Below are positions 13,701 to 24,400 of a DNA stretch of 64,000 nt, in pieces. Positions within the stretch are counted from its first letter, which is position 1. Each line of letters begins with the position of its first letter. The notes under the pieces are model-generated. The model was not told where the DNA came from, did not search any database, and saw only the letters and a program-made list of their open reading frames with translations. This stretch comes from Helichrysum umbraculigerum (lineage: Eukaryota > Streptophyta > Magnoliopsida > Asterales > Asteraceae): the NCBI GenBank assembly GCA_949592205.1, contig CATIUR010000011.1, positions 1 to 64,000 on the forward strand. Direction: 5' to 3'. The position numbers and the translations under genes are program-made.

Positions 13701-13828
13701 TTGGGAAATGTATAATTATTTTCAAACGTCTCATTTAGAGTCGTTCATTATGTATCTTATGCTGTGATATTAATTTTGGTAACACCCGACCCGATCGCTT
13801 CCGCAAACCGAAATTTGAGGGTGTTACA
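10794..13828 (+). mobile_element. Solo LTR (3.0 kb) inside Mutator-like element 2
   Basis: TGTAACACCCGG...GAGGGTGTTACA, flanked by a perfect 5-bp duplication aatac at 10789-10793 and 13829-13833. No internal region or second LTR is present, so an element inserted and recombined down to one LTR. Plus orientation is inferred from similarity to the LTR of element B: a word array, then CAGGTGAGT at 12150, a TTCTCAG acceptor-like site at 13550, and a shared block ending gagtcgcatgatttcaa. Confidence 0.92.
11521..11770. repeat. Array of ACGTCGCA words in the solo LTR
   Basis: More than a dozen copies of ACGTCGCA or its variants, some inverted as TGCGACGT or AGCGACGT, lie within 250 bp. Many pairs form short hairpins. 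The array is very CpG-rich in an AT-rich context. Confidence 0.85.
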
Positions 13829-13990
13829 AATACCCTTCTACTTTTTGTATGTTTGTATAATAATATTAAATGGTTATCTCCTTCGCTCATAAACCTACCC
13901 TAATGCCGCCCACTCGTTACATCATGAATTCCAGTAACAACAATTTACAGATCTTCGTTCAAGTACTAGATCTTAAAATTCCAATTTGTG

Positions 13991-14018
13991 CCCTAAACCT
14001 AACCCTAACCCTAACCCC
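13991..14018. repeat. Short interstitial telomere-like repeat
   Basis: Four CCCTAA-type units in a row (one CCCTAAA, then CCTAA, CCCTAA, CCCTAA) inside Mutator-like element 2. Far too short to be a telomere; it may be a telo-box of the kind found in plant promoters that came with captured sequence. Confidence 0.5.
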
Positions 14019-15966
14019 CAATTCAACAATCCACAAATCTCAAACAATTATTTCTTTCTCAGATCGATTCAGTTCATCAAACACTAGCACCCTCAACTTT
14101 CCTCACATTCAACGGGCGCCCTCTCTCCAATTCCGGTACCGTCGAATCCGCCGGAATCACAAATTCATCGACTTTAAACCTCAATTTACTTCTCTCAGGC
14201 GGCGGAGGTAATAGGGGCTAAACGTGTGCAGAGTGACGTGACTGTTATCTCAGCATGTATGCTGAGAGAAAACCTAATAAAGTTGATCCGAATGAACAGC
14301 GGTTGTCGAAATGGTTGAATTTCGCTTTGTCGAATGAGCTATTGAAGCATCACTCACCCATCACTACCTAATCTGACACCCGTCACCATCTATAAAATCG
14401 TCACCATTCACCGCCACCCATCACCATCTATAAAATCATCACCATCCCCGCCATCGCCCAAAGGTTTAATCGGATTTTTTGGAGTTTGATCTATAACTTT
14501 TATTTCCAGATCCGATTTGTTTGGAACAGGATTTGGTGCAAAGTCGATTAGAAAACCGAAGCCGGAGTGGTAACGGTGTTCACCTACGTAGTCGAAAAAT
14601 AAATCGATCGGGATGACTCCTAAAACGAAAAACAAATAGACAAGAAAATATTGCCGCCGGCGACGATGGCAATATTTATTAATAATACAAAACAAAGCTT
14701 CTAAATCCGGTTAATTCACCAGAGAAATATAACACCGCCGATGCTACCACTTACCAACCACCGTCCCCACCACCGTAAACAACTAATTCCCGATAACCAA
14801 TGCAGGTTTACTCTAAAACGCAAAACAAATCGACAAGAAAATACTTCTTTATTCTTGCATATAAATAAATGGGAAAGGGAAGATGGGGGTATTTTAGTTA
14901 TTTTAGTATGACTTAAATGAAAAAGTTAACTTCTCTAACGAAAATGACTACCAGTGAGTGAAAGTAGCAAATACAGGGATGTCTGGTGATATTTCTTCAA
15001 ATAAGGGATGGATTGTGATTTTTTGAACAAACACAGGGATGAAACGAGCAATTTTCTCTACAATTATATTATATACACATGAATAGTGGTTCTATTAACT
15101 ATAATCACACCAAATCTTTACCAACATCATCATACTTTACTTTTAGAACCACAATTCATAAGTGTATATATATAATTTCACATTATTCCCACTTTCTTTC
15201 TTTTATCATATATTTCGGAATCATAATATTACCATTACTATGTTTAATTTGCTAGTTCATCATTTGTATATGAACATAATCACCTTCACTAACTTAGGGT
15301 CTAATAACTCCAAACCCTAACTAAAATTATCATTAAAACTTCATAATATGATTATTTAACATGTATAACTTATCTTTATACTAGTAAACTACTAATTTAA
15401 CAATCATCATAAATTTCAAGGTTTGTACACAAAACCCTAACTCGGAAATTTAGCAATAAAGAGATATAATTATACCTTAAACTCAACTAGGAAAGGATGA
15501 GGAACTTAATTAGAAGCTCCCTAACTCAATTTCAAGAGCAAAGCTATGAGTTTCTTCAAAATTGCCATTTTTCATCAGCTAGGGTTTTGTTTTTGTATTT
15601 TTTAAGTGTTAAAACGAAACTGGAAGATTTGAGACTTTAAAACCCGTTTTCTGGAAATTAACACACCGCGTCGCGATTTATCCTAAATCGCGTCGCGATT
15701 GAGTGCTTAAATCGCATCGCGATTTATCCCAAATTGCTTAGCGATTTCCAGCTTTTCATGCCCAGATTTAAACTATAACAATCCAAACCAGATTTCAACT
15801 ATACACTTTCTACTCTAAACTTATAGTACTTTCTAATACATATATAACTATGTAAAATATATGTATTCATATATTTACCATGTCAAGTAGTATAACACAT
15901 ATATATACATGTAAATACACATACTCAAATAATATAATTCAGAACTTACGAAAAAGGGATGTTACA

Positions 15967-15982
15967 ACTATCCTCCACCAAT
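15967..15982 (-). promoter_or_regulatory. Element A polypurine tract
   Basis: Read on the minus strand the bases before the 3' LTR are GGTGGAGGATAGT, a purine-rich tract at the place where plus-strand DNA priming is expected. Confidence 0.6.
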
Positions 15983-17950
15983 TTAGGATTGTGTCCTCAC
16001 AATCCAGTCCTGATACAGCAAGGGATAAAAATGGATAACTTCTTCTTCTGGTTCCCACGTGATTTCAGAACCTTTTCGATGTTTCCACTGGACTTTGAAC
16101 ATTCTCAATTCTTTGTCCCTCAATTTAGTAACCTTTTCATCGAGTATTGAGATGGGTTGTTCAACGTAATTTAACTGATCGTTTACTTCAATCTCTTCCA
16201 ATGGAATATAATCAGATTCATCAGCTAAACATTTTCTTAGAAAAGATACGTGGAAGGTATTATGAATTCCTGCTAATTTGTCAGGTAGCTCAAGGCGGTA
16301 AGCTACATTTCCGACTCAAGCAATGATTTTAAAAGGACCAATGAATCGTGGACCCAGTTTACCTCGCTTCCTAAACCGAATTATTCCTTTCCAGGGAGAT
16401 ACTTTCAACATCACTTTGTCACCAACCTGAAATTCTATAGGTTGCCTTCTGTTGTTAGCATATGACTTTTGTCTATCTTGGGCTGCCTTTAGCCGTTCTC
16501 TAACTTGATTAATCTTTTCAGTGGTCAATTGAACAATATCATTCCTTTCCAATTCTCTTTGCCCAATTTCTCCCCACCAAAGGAGAGTTCTACATTTTCT
16601 CCCATAGAGCATTTCATAAGGTGGCATTTTAATGCTTGAGTGATAGATGTTATTATAAGAAAATTCTACCAATGGCAAATGAGTATCCCAGCTACCACCA
16701 AAATCAATAGCACACGCCCTTAACATGTCTTCCAGAGTTTGGATTGTTCTTTTACTCTAGCCGTCTGTTTGCGGGTGATAAGCGGTGCTAAAATTTACAC
16801 GAGTACCCATGTCTTCCTAGAATTTTGTCCAAAACCGTGAAGTAAATCTAGCATCTCTATCCGAGACAATAGATATAGGAGTACCATAACGTGCTACTAC
16901 TTCACGTATGAATAATTCAGCAAGAGCTTCAGAAGAAAAAGTTTCTTTAATTGGTAAGAATAGTGCACTTTTCGTCAGACGATCCACAATCACCCAAATT
17001 GCATCATGCTGGCGTTGCGTTTTAGGCAATTTGGTGATAAAATCCATTGTGACATGCTCTCACTTCCAAACAGGTATATCCAATGGTTGTAATTTACCAT
17101 ATGGTTTCTGATGTTCTGCTTTTACTTGTAAGCAAGTTAAACATTTTTCTACATATATAACAATCTCTCTCTTCATACCTGACCACCAGCAATTTGTTTT
17201 TAGATTATGGTACATTTTCGTAGCACCGGGATGAATAGAAAATCTGGATTTATGAGCTTCATCAAGTAATAACGGCTTTAACTCAGAAGAGTTAGGAATC
17301 CAAATTCTACCATATCTTGTCTTTAGCCCACGAGAATCATCAACAAAATTTTGAACTTGACCTTTGATGTGTTCTGCTTTAAAGTCGCCTTTTTGCCAAG
17401 CTTCCAACTATGTACTCTTAATTTGATCAAGTAAATCAGGAACAACAGTAATTTGAAGAGATTTGACAACCAAAGGTGAATAGATAGCTTTTCGGCTAAG
17501 TGCATCAGCAACAACATTAGCTTTTCCAGGATGATAAAGAATTTCACAATCATAATCTTTTACCAAATCAAGCCAACGTCGTTGCCTCATATTAAGATCC
17601 CGCTAATCGAAAAAGTATTTGAGACTTTTATGATCAGTGTAAATAGTACACTTCACGCCATAAAGATAATGCATCCAATGTTTCAAAGCAAAGATAACCG
17701 CCGCCAACTCAAGATCATGAGTTGGATAATTCTTTTCATGATCCTTTAGCTGTCTAGACGCGTAAGCAATTACCTTGTCATGTTGCATCAAAACATAGCC
17801 TAGGCCATTATGAAGCATCACAGAAAATCACCATATCTTCAGTATCATCGGGAAGTACCAAGATAGGTGCTTGGCTTAGATGTTGTTTAAGAATATGGAA
17901 AGCTTGATCAGCTTGCACATTCCACTCAAACTTAACATTCTTTCGAGTGA
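15983..17950 (-). pseudogene. Element A pol, 3' part: RNase H, integrase, chromodomain
   Basis: Read leftwards from the B insertion: RNase H (YTDHKSLKYFFD near 17600), the HHCC zinc-binding region (CLTCLQVKAEH near 17130), integrase core (MDFITKLPK; HPQTDG near 16770), the GPF motif near 16330 and a C-terminal chromodomain-like segment (FKVQWKHRKGSEITWEPEEE near 16080). It is broken by in-frame TAG or TGA codons near 17606, 17408, 17060, 16817, 16757 and 16316 and by a 2-base deletion near 17820. Each stop differs by one transition from a Gln, Arg or Trp codon expected at that place. Non-functional. Confidence 0.92.
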
Positions 17951-17955
17951 GTTTA

Positions 17956-20317
17956 TGTAACACCTGCATAATTAGGATAATTAATTATGCCTAATTGTTT
18001 GTAACTAGTTGTAATTAGTATGTAATAGGACTAATTACAGGCTCTATTTGTATATATATAAGGTGATTTATATATATGTGTGTGTACTTACGCGATTTGG
18101 ATAAATCGTGCGAATTAACCGGACGGAGTCCGACACAATTACTTGGACGTTGGTGACAGAAATTTACTTAAATAATGAGAACGTATTTTGTTATATAAAA
18201 TACGCAACCGAACGAGCATTATTTATATATTATCGCGACGACATTTTAACTAACGCAACAAAACGTAATAAACGCGGCTTAATAATTAAAATATTGCGAC
18301 AAATGTTTTACTATTAATTCCAAAGTATTTTTATTTAAATACTCTAGTTACATTTTAAAAATATAAACATTTGATTAAATATTAAAAACTAGTGATTAAA
18401 CGATTAGGACACGGAGTCAACACTGTGTTTTGGGGAGTATTTTCCCCTCCTTCCTTGGTGAATCAGCCAAACCCCACCCCACACCCACTTTTCTCTTTCA
18501 TTTTTCATTATCACAAAAACACACACATCACAAAAACTCTCTCAACCTCCAATCTACACCAAATTTTCGGAATACAAACCGACACCCGAAATTTACATTT
18601 TCGGAATCACCATCGCGAGTGGAACAAGAATATCAAGATCGTTTTCATCATCTCCTCCTCCATTTAGCTCGATTTGCAAAAGTAAGAAAATTCTAAAATC
18701 TTAGATCTATTCAAATTGGTGTAATGTTTTGATGTTTTGATGTGTACACAACATAGTTATAACCTAATACAAGAAGAAAACACGATTTTATAGCTCAAAA
18801 ATGGATTAGATTTGCGTTTTTGGTCGGAAAATCACGAAACCCGAAAGTTTCTGGGCTGATGTTCATCTTTGCGACACAACGTTTGTGTCGCATGCTATGT
18901 CGCATAAACCATTTAGTGTCGTATGTTGTGTCGTACGTTATGTCGCACTATTGTGTCGCACTTTTATGCGACACAACCCTTATGTCGCTATTAAATTAGC
19001 ATCGCCAGCTTTTGCGACACAACCACTGTGTCGCAGAGCTCTTGTGTCGCACTTTATGCGACACAACCACTGTGTCGCATACCAAACTTTAGTGTCGCAG
19101 ATTGTGTCGCAAAAACACAGAAAACCAGAATCTTAAAGTCAAAGTTACTGTACAAAAAAAGTCAATTTTACTGTAGCAGTACTGTAGCAAATCTACTGTA
19201 GCAAAGTCAACATTTTAGAATTTTTGCTACAAACCGTCACCAACGGGCCAAACATGTTTTCCAACAAACAAACAATTACAAACATACGGACAAACGCTGG
19301 ATATACTAGTTGTGTACATCTAAACGAAACGTCTCGTGAGACGCATACTTACATAACTTCATATGATTAGGCATTTGAAGGTTACGGGTTCAGAGAACCT
19401 ACTTGCTTTACTTACTACTTGCTAATTGCAACTGATTACTACAAGACTCAGGTGAGTCTTACGGCCCCACTTTTACTGTTTTATCTTACTGGGGGAGATA
19501 CATGCTACTGATTTTCTTGAACACAAGTACTAAACTGTTTACTATACCAAACGAAATTGCATGAGTTTACTTACAAACAGAAGTCTCTCCATCATATATC
19601 GTTAGTTATGGACTTAAGCGCGAACACTAGTTAATGGATCCATTAGGGAAATGACCCTCCCCACCCGGGGCAGTAGCGCTGCCACGTACTGATTTACACG
19701 TAGAAACGGGTGACTACTTATTCGTTATTGATGCTTGCTCAACTACGAGCATGTCACGGGAGCAAACTTATTACTTACGGGTTAAGCTTCGATTATGAGC
19801 CTCATGGCAACGGTATAAATTTACTTACTTACATTTGCGGGATTGCAAATACTGGTTTACGATTTCTGGATTGAAATTGCTGATTTTACGCCTGCGGGCA
19901 TTACTGATGAAATCTCGTGTTCAAAGCTGATATTACTTACAAACCTGTGAGATTCACCAACCTTTTGGTTGACACCTTTTAGCATGTTTTCTCAGGTACC
20001 CGGATGGAGTAGGATTACTCCGGGATTTTAGCTAGAGTCGCATGATTTCAACACAACTGCATTAACGGAGATTCTTAGCATTATCTTTTGTATATTACGA
20101 TTATGTAATAGAATCTCCCGCTATACGCGTGGACTCTAGGGGAAACTACATTTTGTATACGAAAACACTAAGTTTTCAAACATTATATCTATGGAATGTA
20201 ACTAATTTACAAACGTTGCATATAGATGTCGTTTGCTTTATCTTTGTGCTGTGATATTTGATTAGTAACACCCCAAACTATGCTTTCCCCAAAACAGTGA
20301 ATTTCGGGGGTGTTACA
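17956..20317 (+). mobile_element. Element B: 5' LTR
   Basis: TGTAACACCTGC...GGGGGTGTTACA, 2362 bp, followed by a primer-binding site. A TATA-like run (18049-18062) precedes gtgtgtgtacttacg. It holds the TGTCGCA word array at 18868-19112, a strong splice-donor-like CAGGTGAGT at 19449 and an acceptor-like TTTTCTCAG ending 19995. Apparent ORFs inside (for example 18108-18317 and 18885-19136) recur in the 3' LTR simply because it is a repeat. Confidence 0.97.
18868..19112. repeat. Array of TGTCGCA words in the B LTR
   Basis: About fifteen TGTCGCA or TGTCGTA words in both orientations, several arranged as GCGACACAAC-n-TGTGTCGCA hairpins. The same array is at 26776-27020 in the 3' LTR with one CG-to-TG change. 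Confidence 0.9.
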
Positions 20318-20320
20318 GAT

Positions 20321-20332
20321 TGGTATCAGAGC
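20321..20332 (+). promoter_or_regulatory. Element B primer-binding site
   Basis: TGGTATCAGAGC three bases after the 5' LTR, complementary to the 3' end of initiator methionine tRNA, the usual primer of plant LTR retrotransposons. Confidence 0.9.
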
Positions 20333-20637
20333 CTAAGGTTATAGTGAACTAGGTTGCATTTAGTGGGCCTAGACTATGACCGTTAGGCAGTATTATCTTA
20401 TTAGACATGACTGGTTTAGGAATTACAGCATACGACTTTAATTTAACATAGCCTAATCAACTATGTACAATTAAGGAAAGATAATGTAAGGTTTGAAATA
20501 ATTATGTTGAACGGGGATACGTTAGTTGACTCTGACCACGAGAGAACCAGACCATTACTTGATACGTGCTAGACACTAGGCTGGATATGATATATGTATA
20601 TATATTAGCCTCGTCTTACTTACACTCTGCCACAGGA

Positions 20638-21144
20638 ATGGCAAACACACCACCTAATCCGTCACACTCTCACTCACACGGGTCACGGAACCCACGAGTA
20701 GCCAGGAGGAACACAAGGCCGCCTCAAAACAGCCCCTATCATGTTCATAACTCTCAGGAATCGGCACATCTCACGTTGCCAGTGTTGGCTACCCAATTCC
20801 GCCGTCAAGAGCAAAGGCTCGAAAATCTTGAACTGGAACAACACCGAATGACCTACCTGCTTCGTCAAGCTCTTGACCACATATCACAACTCCAGCGAGA
20901 ACAAGAAGATACCGGCCTCTCTGTAAGCATAATCCAGGATTCAATGACCGCCGAATTAGGTGCGGATGAACTTGTAAGAAACCGACTAGAGGAATGTGAA
21001 CAACGTTCACAGGAGACTGAGGATCACTCTCGTGTACTAGCACAACGACTGGCCTTAGTTGAAGACAATGCCAGGCAAACCAACAGGCTGGCAGAAACCG
21101 TGGACCGCCTTGTCGCGCTGATGGAACAGATTAATCTACATTAA
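20638..21144 (+). CDS. Element B: upstream coiled-coil ORF of unknown function
   Basis: 168 codons if started at the ATG at 20638. An in-frame ATG at 20566 would add 24 residues, but the later one follows a pyrimidine-rich stretch and CCACAG, so it would open a spliced exon. The N-terminal third is rich in Pro, Ser, His and Arg (PPNPSHSHSHGSRNPRVARR). The rest is rich in Glu, Gln, Leu and Arg with heptad spacing (LENLELEQHRMTYLLRQALD; LAETVDRLVALMEQINLH), predicting a long coiled coil. It ends 276 bp before gag-pol. Most chromoviruses have a single gag-pol frame, so this extra ORF is unusual. Function unknown; assembly or RNA-binding partner of Gag is a guess. Confidence 0.65.
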   Translation: MANTPPNPSHSHSHGSRNPRVARRNTRPPQNSPYHVHNSQESAHLTLPVLATQFRRQEQRLENLELEQHRMTYLLRQALDHISQLQREQEDTGLSVSIIQDSMTAELGADELVRNRLEECEQRSQETEDHSRVLAQRLALVEDNARQTNRLAETVDRLVALMEQINLH

Positions 21145-21420
21145 GACTAGTGTAGTCTTTGTCTCGTAATCTAATGACTATCTAGCGCTATTCTATAAAC
21201 TAGTCGGATGTAACAATTCCCGACACCTTTTGTAATATCTCTGTAGGATGTAACCTTTGAACTCGCATTATCCATCAAATACTCCTCGATATTTCAACTC
21301 ATAATAATTGTCATTTTTCCATGTTGATGTTATGTATTACTGCTTTCATACAAGTACATCTGTGACAATTACAAGTTCCTACAAAATCTCATGTATCTTC
21401 ATTTCTTTTATTGAAGAATC

Positions 21421-24400
21421 ATGCCGCCAAAGACAAGACCATACACCGATGCCCAGATTACCTCCCTTATAACCCAGGCTGTTACTGAAGCCTTGGCTCG
21501 GAATACTCCACCAAATTCCTCGAGGAACAGCGATGCCGCTGAAACCACTACTGCTAAACCCTGTTCATACAAAGACTTTCAGAACTGCAAACCTCTAAAC
21601 TTTGCAGGTACTGAGGGAGCTATCGGTCTAGTACGCTGGATCGAGAAAGTCAAATCCGTATTTCTGATCTGCAACTGTGCGGAAGGAGACAAAGTTAAGT
21701 TCTCCGTTAGTACTTTTACTGACACCGCACTCACCTGGTGGAACACTTATGCCCAGACTGTGAGTGTTGCTACTGCTTACCAACTCCCGTGGGAGGAGTT
21801 GAAGAAGATGTTGAGGGGCGAGTACTGCCCCAGGGATGAATTGAAACAACTAGAAGTGGAATTTTGGAACCATAAGATGCAGGGTGATGACATCACCGGA
21901 TACACAAACCGTTTCCACCAACTGGCACTTCTGTGCCCAACCATGGTCGATCCTGAGTACAAGAGGATCGAGAAATTCGTTGATGGTCTTCCTGAGAGAC
22001 TCCAAGACCTGGTGACTTCATCCAAACCAGGTAGTATTCAGAGCGCCATCCGTATGGCCCATGAACTAACGGCAAATTCTGTCCGCCGTGGCACCACTTC
22101 AACCCCATCTGCAAACAACAAACGCAAATGGGAGGGAAACCCCAACTCATCCAACCAAACCTCCAACAAAAAGTCTGAGTACATTAAGGCTTATTCATCG
22201 GGGACTTCGGAAAAGAAAGGGTACAGCGGGAACAAGCCTTACTGTTCCAAATGTAGCCGCCATCATGACGGTTCTTGCCCTTGCTCCAACTGCAAACGGT
22301 TCGGGCATCTAGCCAAGGATTGCCGAACCAACATTTCTACCCTCAACACTAATGCACCAAAGGCCTGCTTTGGGTGCGGAAATTCAGGGCACTTCAAGAA
22401 AGATTGCCCAAAGCTGAAAAACAACAACAACCCTGCTCGCGGTAGAGCTTTCGTTATCAAGGCTGGGGAAGCCAGACAAGACCCGAACGTCGTGACGGGT
22501 ACGTTCCTTCTCAAAGACCTTACTAATTCTTTATTATTTGATACCGGTGCCGATAAAAGCTTCATTTCTGAGAAATTTAGCCCTTTACTTGATATAACTC
22601 CCACTGCCTTAGATGCTAAATACATTGTAGAATTAGCTAACGGCAAACTGATTGAGACTGATAGCATCATACACAACTGTACACTTAACCTCACGAACGA
22701 AACGTTTTCCATTGATTTAATCCCTGTCGAGATCGGCAGCTTCGATATTATTGTCGGTATGGATTGGTTATCCAAGCACCGAGCTGAAATCATCTGTCAT
22801 GACAAACTCGTTCGCATACCTCTTGTCTCCGGTGGAACCTTAGTCCTACAAGGGGAGACCGGCAGACGGAATCTGAATATTGTCTCCTGTCTGAAAACTA
22901 GAAAATATCTACGAAAAGGGTATCAAGCCATCCTCGCACATGTAATGGAGAAGAAGTCGGAGGAGAAGCGACTTGAGGATGTTCCGATTGTGCGGGATTT
23001 CCCGGAAGTCTTTCCTGAAGACTTGCCCGGACTTCCGCCACCTAGACAAGTTGAATTTCAAATCGAACTTGTGCCCAGAGCTGCACCCGTGGCACGAGCC
23101 CCTTACCGTTTAGCACCATCCGAAATGCAGGAGTTGTCTAACCAACTACAGGAACTCCTGGACAGAGGATTCATTCGACCAAGTTCCTCGCCTTGGGGAG
23201 CTCCGGTCTTATTCGTGAAAAAGAAAGATGGATCTTTCCGCATGTGTATCGATTACCGAGAGCTGAATAAGCTAACCATAAAGAATCGGTATCCACTTCC
23301 CAGAATCGATGACCTATTTGACCAACTCCAGGGATCGAGTGTTTACTCAAAGATTGATCTACGGTCGGGTTATCATCAACTCCGAGTCCGTGACAATGAT
23401 ATCCCAAAGACAGCTTTCCGAACTCGTTATGGGCATTACGAATTCCAAGTGATGCCATTCGGGTTGACCAACGCACCGGCCGTATTCATGGACCTTATGA
23501 ATCGGGTGTGCAAACCATATCTTGACAAATTCGTCATTGTGTTCATCGATGATATCCTGATTTACTCTCGCAACGAGCAGGAACATGCTCAACATCTGAA
23601 AACCGTTCTGGGACTCCTGAAACACGAAGAGTTATATGCCAAATTCTCTAAGTGTGAGTTCTGGATTCGAACCGTTCAATTCCTCGGGCACGTGATTGAC
23701 AGCCAAGGAATTCATGTTGATCCCGCCAAGATTGAAGCAATCAAGGGCTGGGAGTCACCGACCACTCCAACCGAAGTGAGACAATTCTTAGGTCTTGCTG
23801 GTTATTACCGCCGATTCATCGAAAACTTTTCAAGAATAGCTGTTCCCCTAACCACACTGACTCAGAAAGATAAGAAGTTCGATTGGACTGATAAGCAAGA
23901 GTCAACTTTCCAGCTATTGAAAAACAAACTTTGCAGTGCACCAATCTTGTCCTTACCCGAAGGCACCGACGATTTCGTAGTTTACTGCGATGCCTCACAC
24001 CAAGGACTTGGTTGTGTGTTGATGCAACGAGAAAAAGTCATTGCCTATGCCTCCCGACAACTAAAAATTCACGAGAAAAACTATACGACCCACGACCTCG
24101 AGTTAGGTGCTGTGGTCTTCGCATTGAAAATCTGGAGACATTATCTCTACGGTACGAAAAGCACTATCTTTACCGATCACAAAAGTCTCCAACACATATT
24201 CGATCAGAAAGATCTAAACATGAGACAACGTCGCTGGGTTGAGTTACTTAGTGACTACGACTGCGAGATCAAATACCATCCGGGCAAGGCTAACGTAGTT
24301 GCCGATGCCTTAAGCCGAAAAGAACGAGTGAAACCCCTTCGAGTCCGAGCACTTTCTATGACAATTCGTAACGAGCTTCCTGCTCAAATCCTTACCGCTC

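Larger units (their letters stand above)
10629..15058. mobile_element. Mutator-like element 2 with captured sequence
   Basis: Terminal inverted repeats of about 165 bp (left from gaatgcccgtttcatccctg, right ending cagggatgaaacgagcaatt then ttctc) and a 9-bp target duplication, tacaattat, at 10620-10628 and 15059-15067. The other LTR of element A has the uninterrupted empty site near 32179, which proves insertion. Without the solo LTR inside it the element is about 1.39 kb and lacks transposase. Positions 14255-14370 contain a well-formed reading frame (KVDPNEQRLSKWLNFALSN and neighbours) that looks like a captured exon. Confidence 0.9.
9660..15966 (-). mobile_element. Element A: 3' LTR, interrupted
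   Basis: It begins TGAAACACCCC and ends GGGATGTTACA, matching the LTR at 31168-33102 throughout except for the 4430-bp Mutator-like element at 10629-15058 plus its 9-bp duplication. Without that insertion it would be about 1.87 kb. Arrays of ATCGCGTCGCGAT-like words lie near both ends (9727-9785 and 15668-15750). Confidence 0.95.

Noticed and set aside
13991..14018. Telomere or telomere-fusion site
   Set aside because: Only four imperfect units, inside a transposon.
18108..19136. ORFs inside the B LTR that occur twice in the window (again at 26016-27044)
   Set aside because: The two copies are the two LTRs of one element, and the frames run through the promoter, leader and word array; no coding signal.
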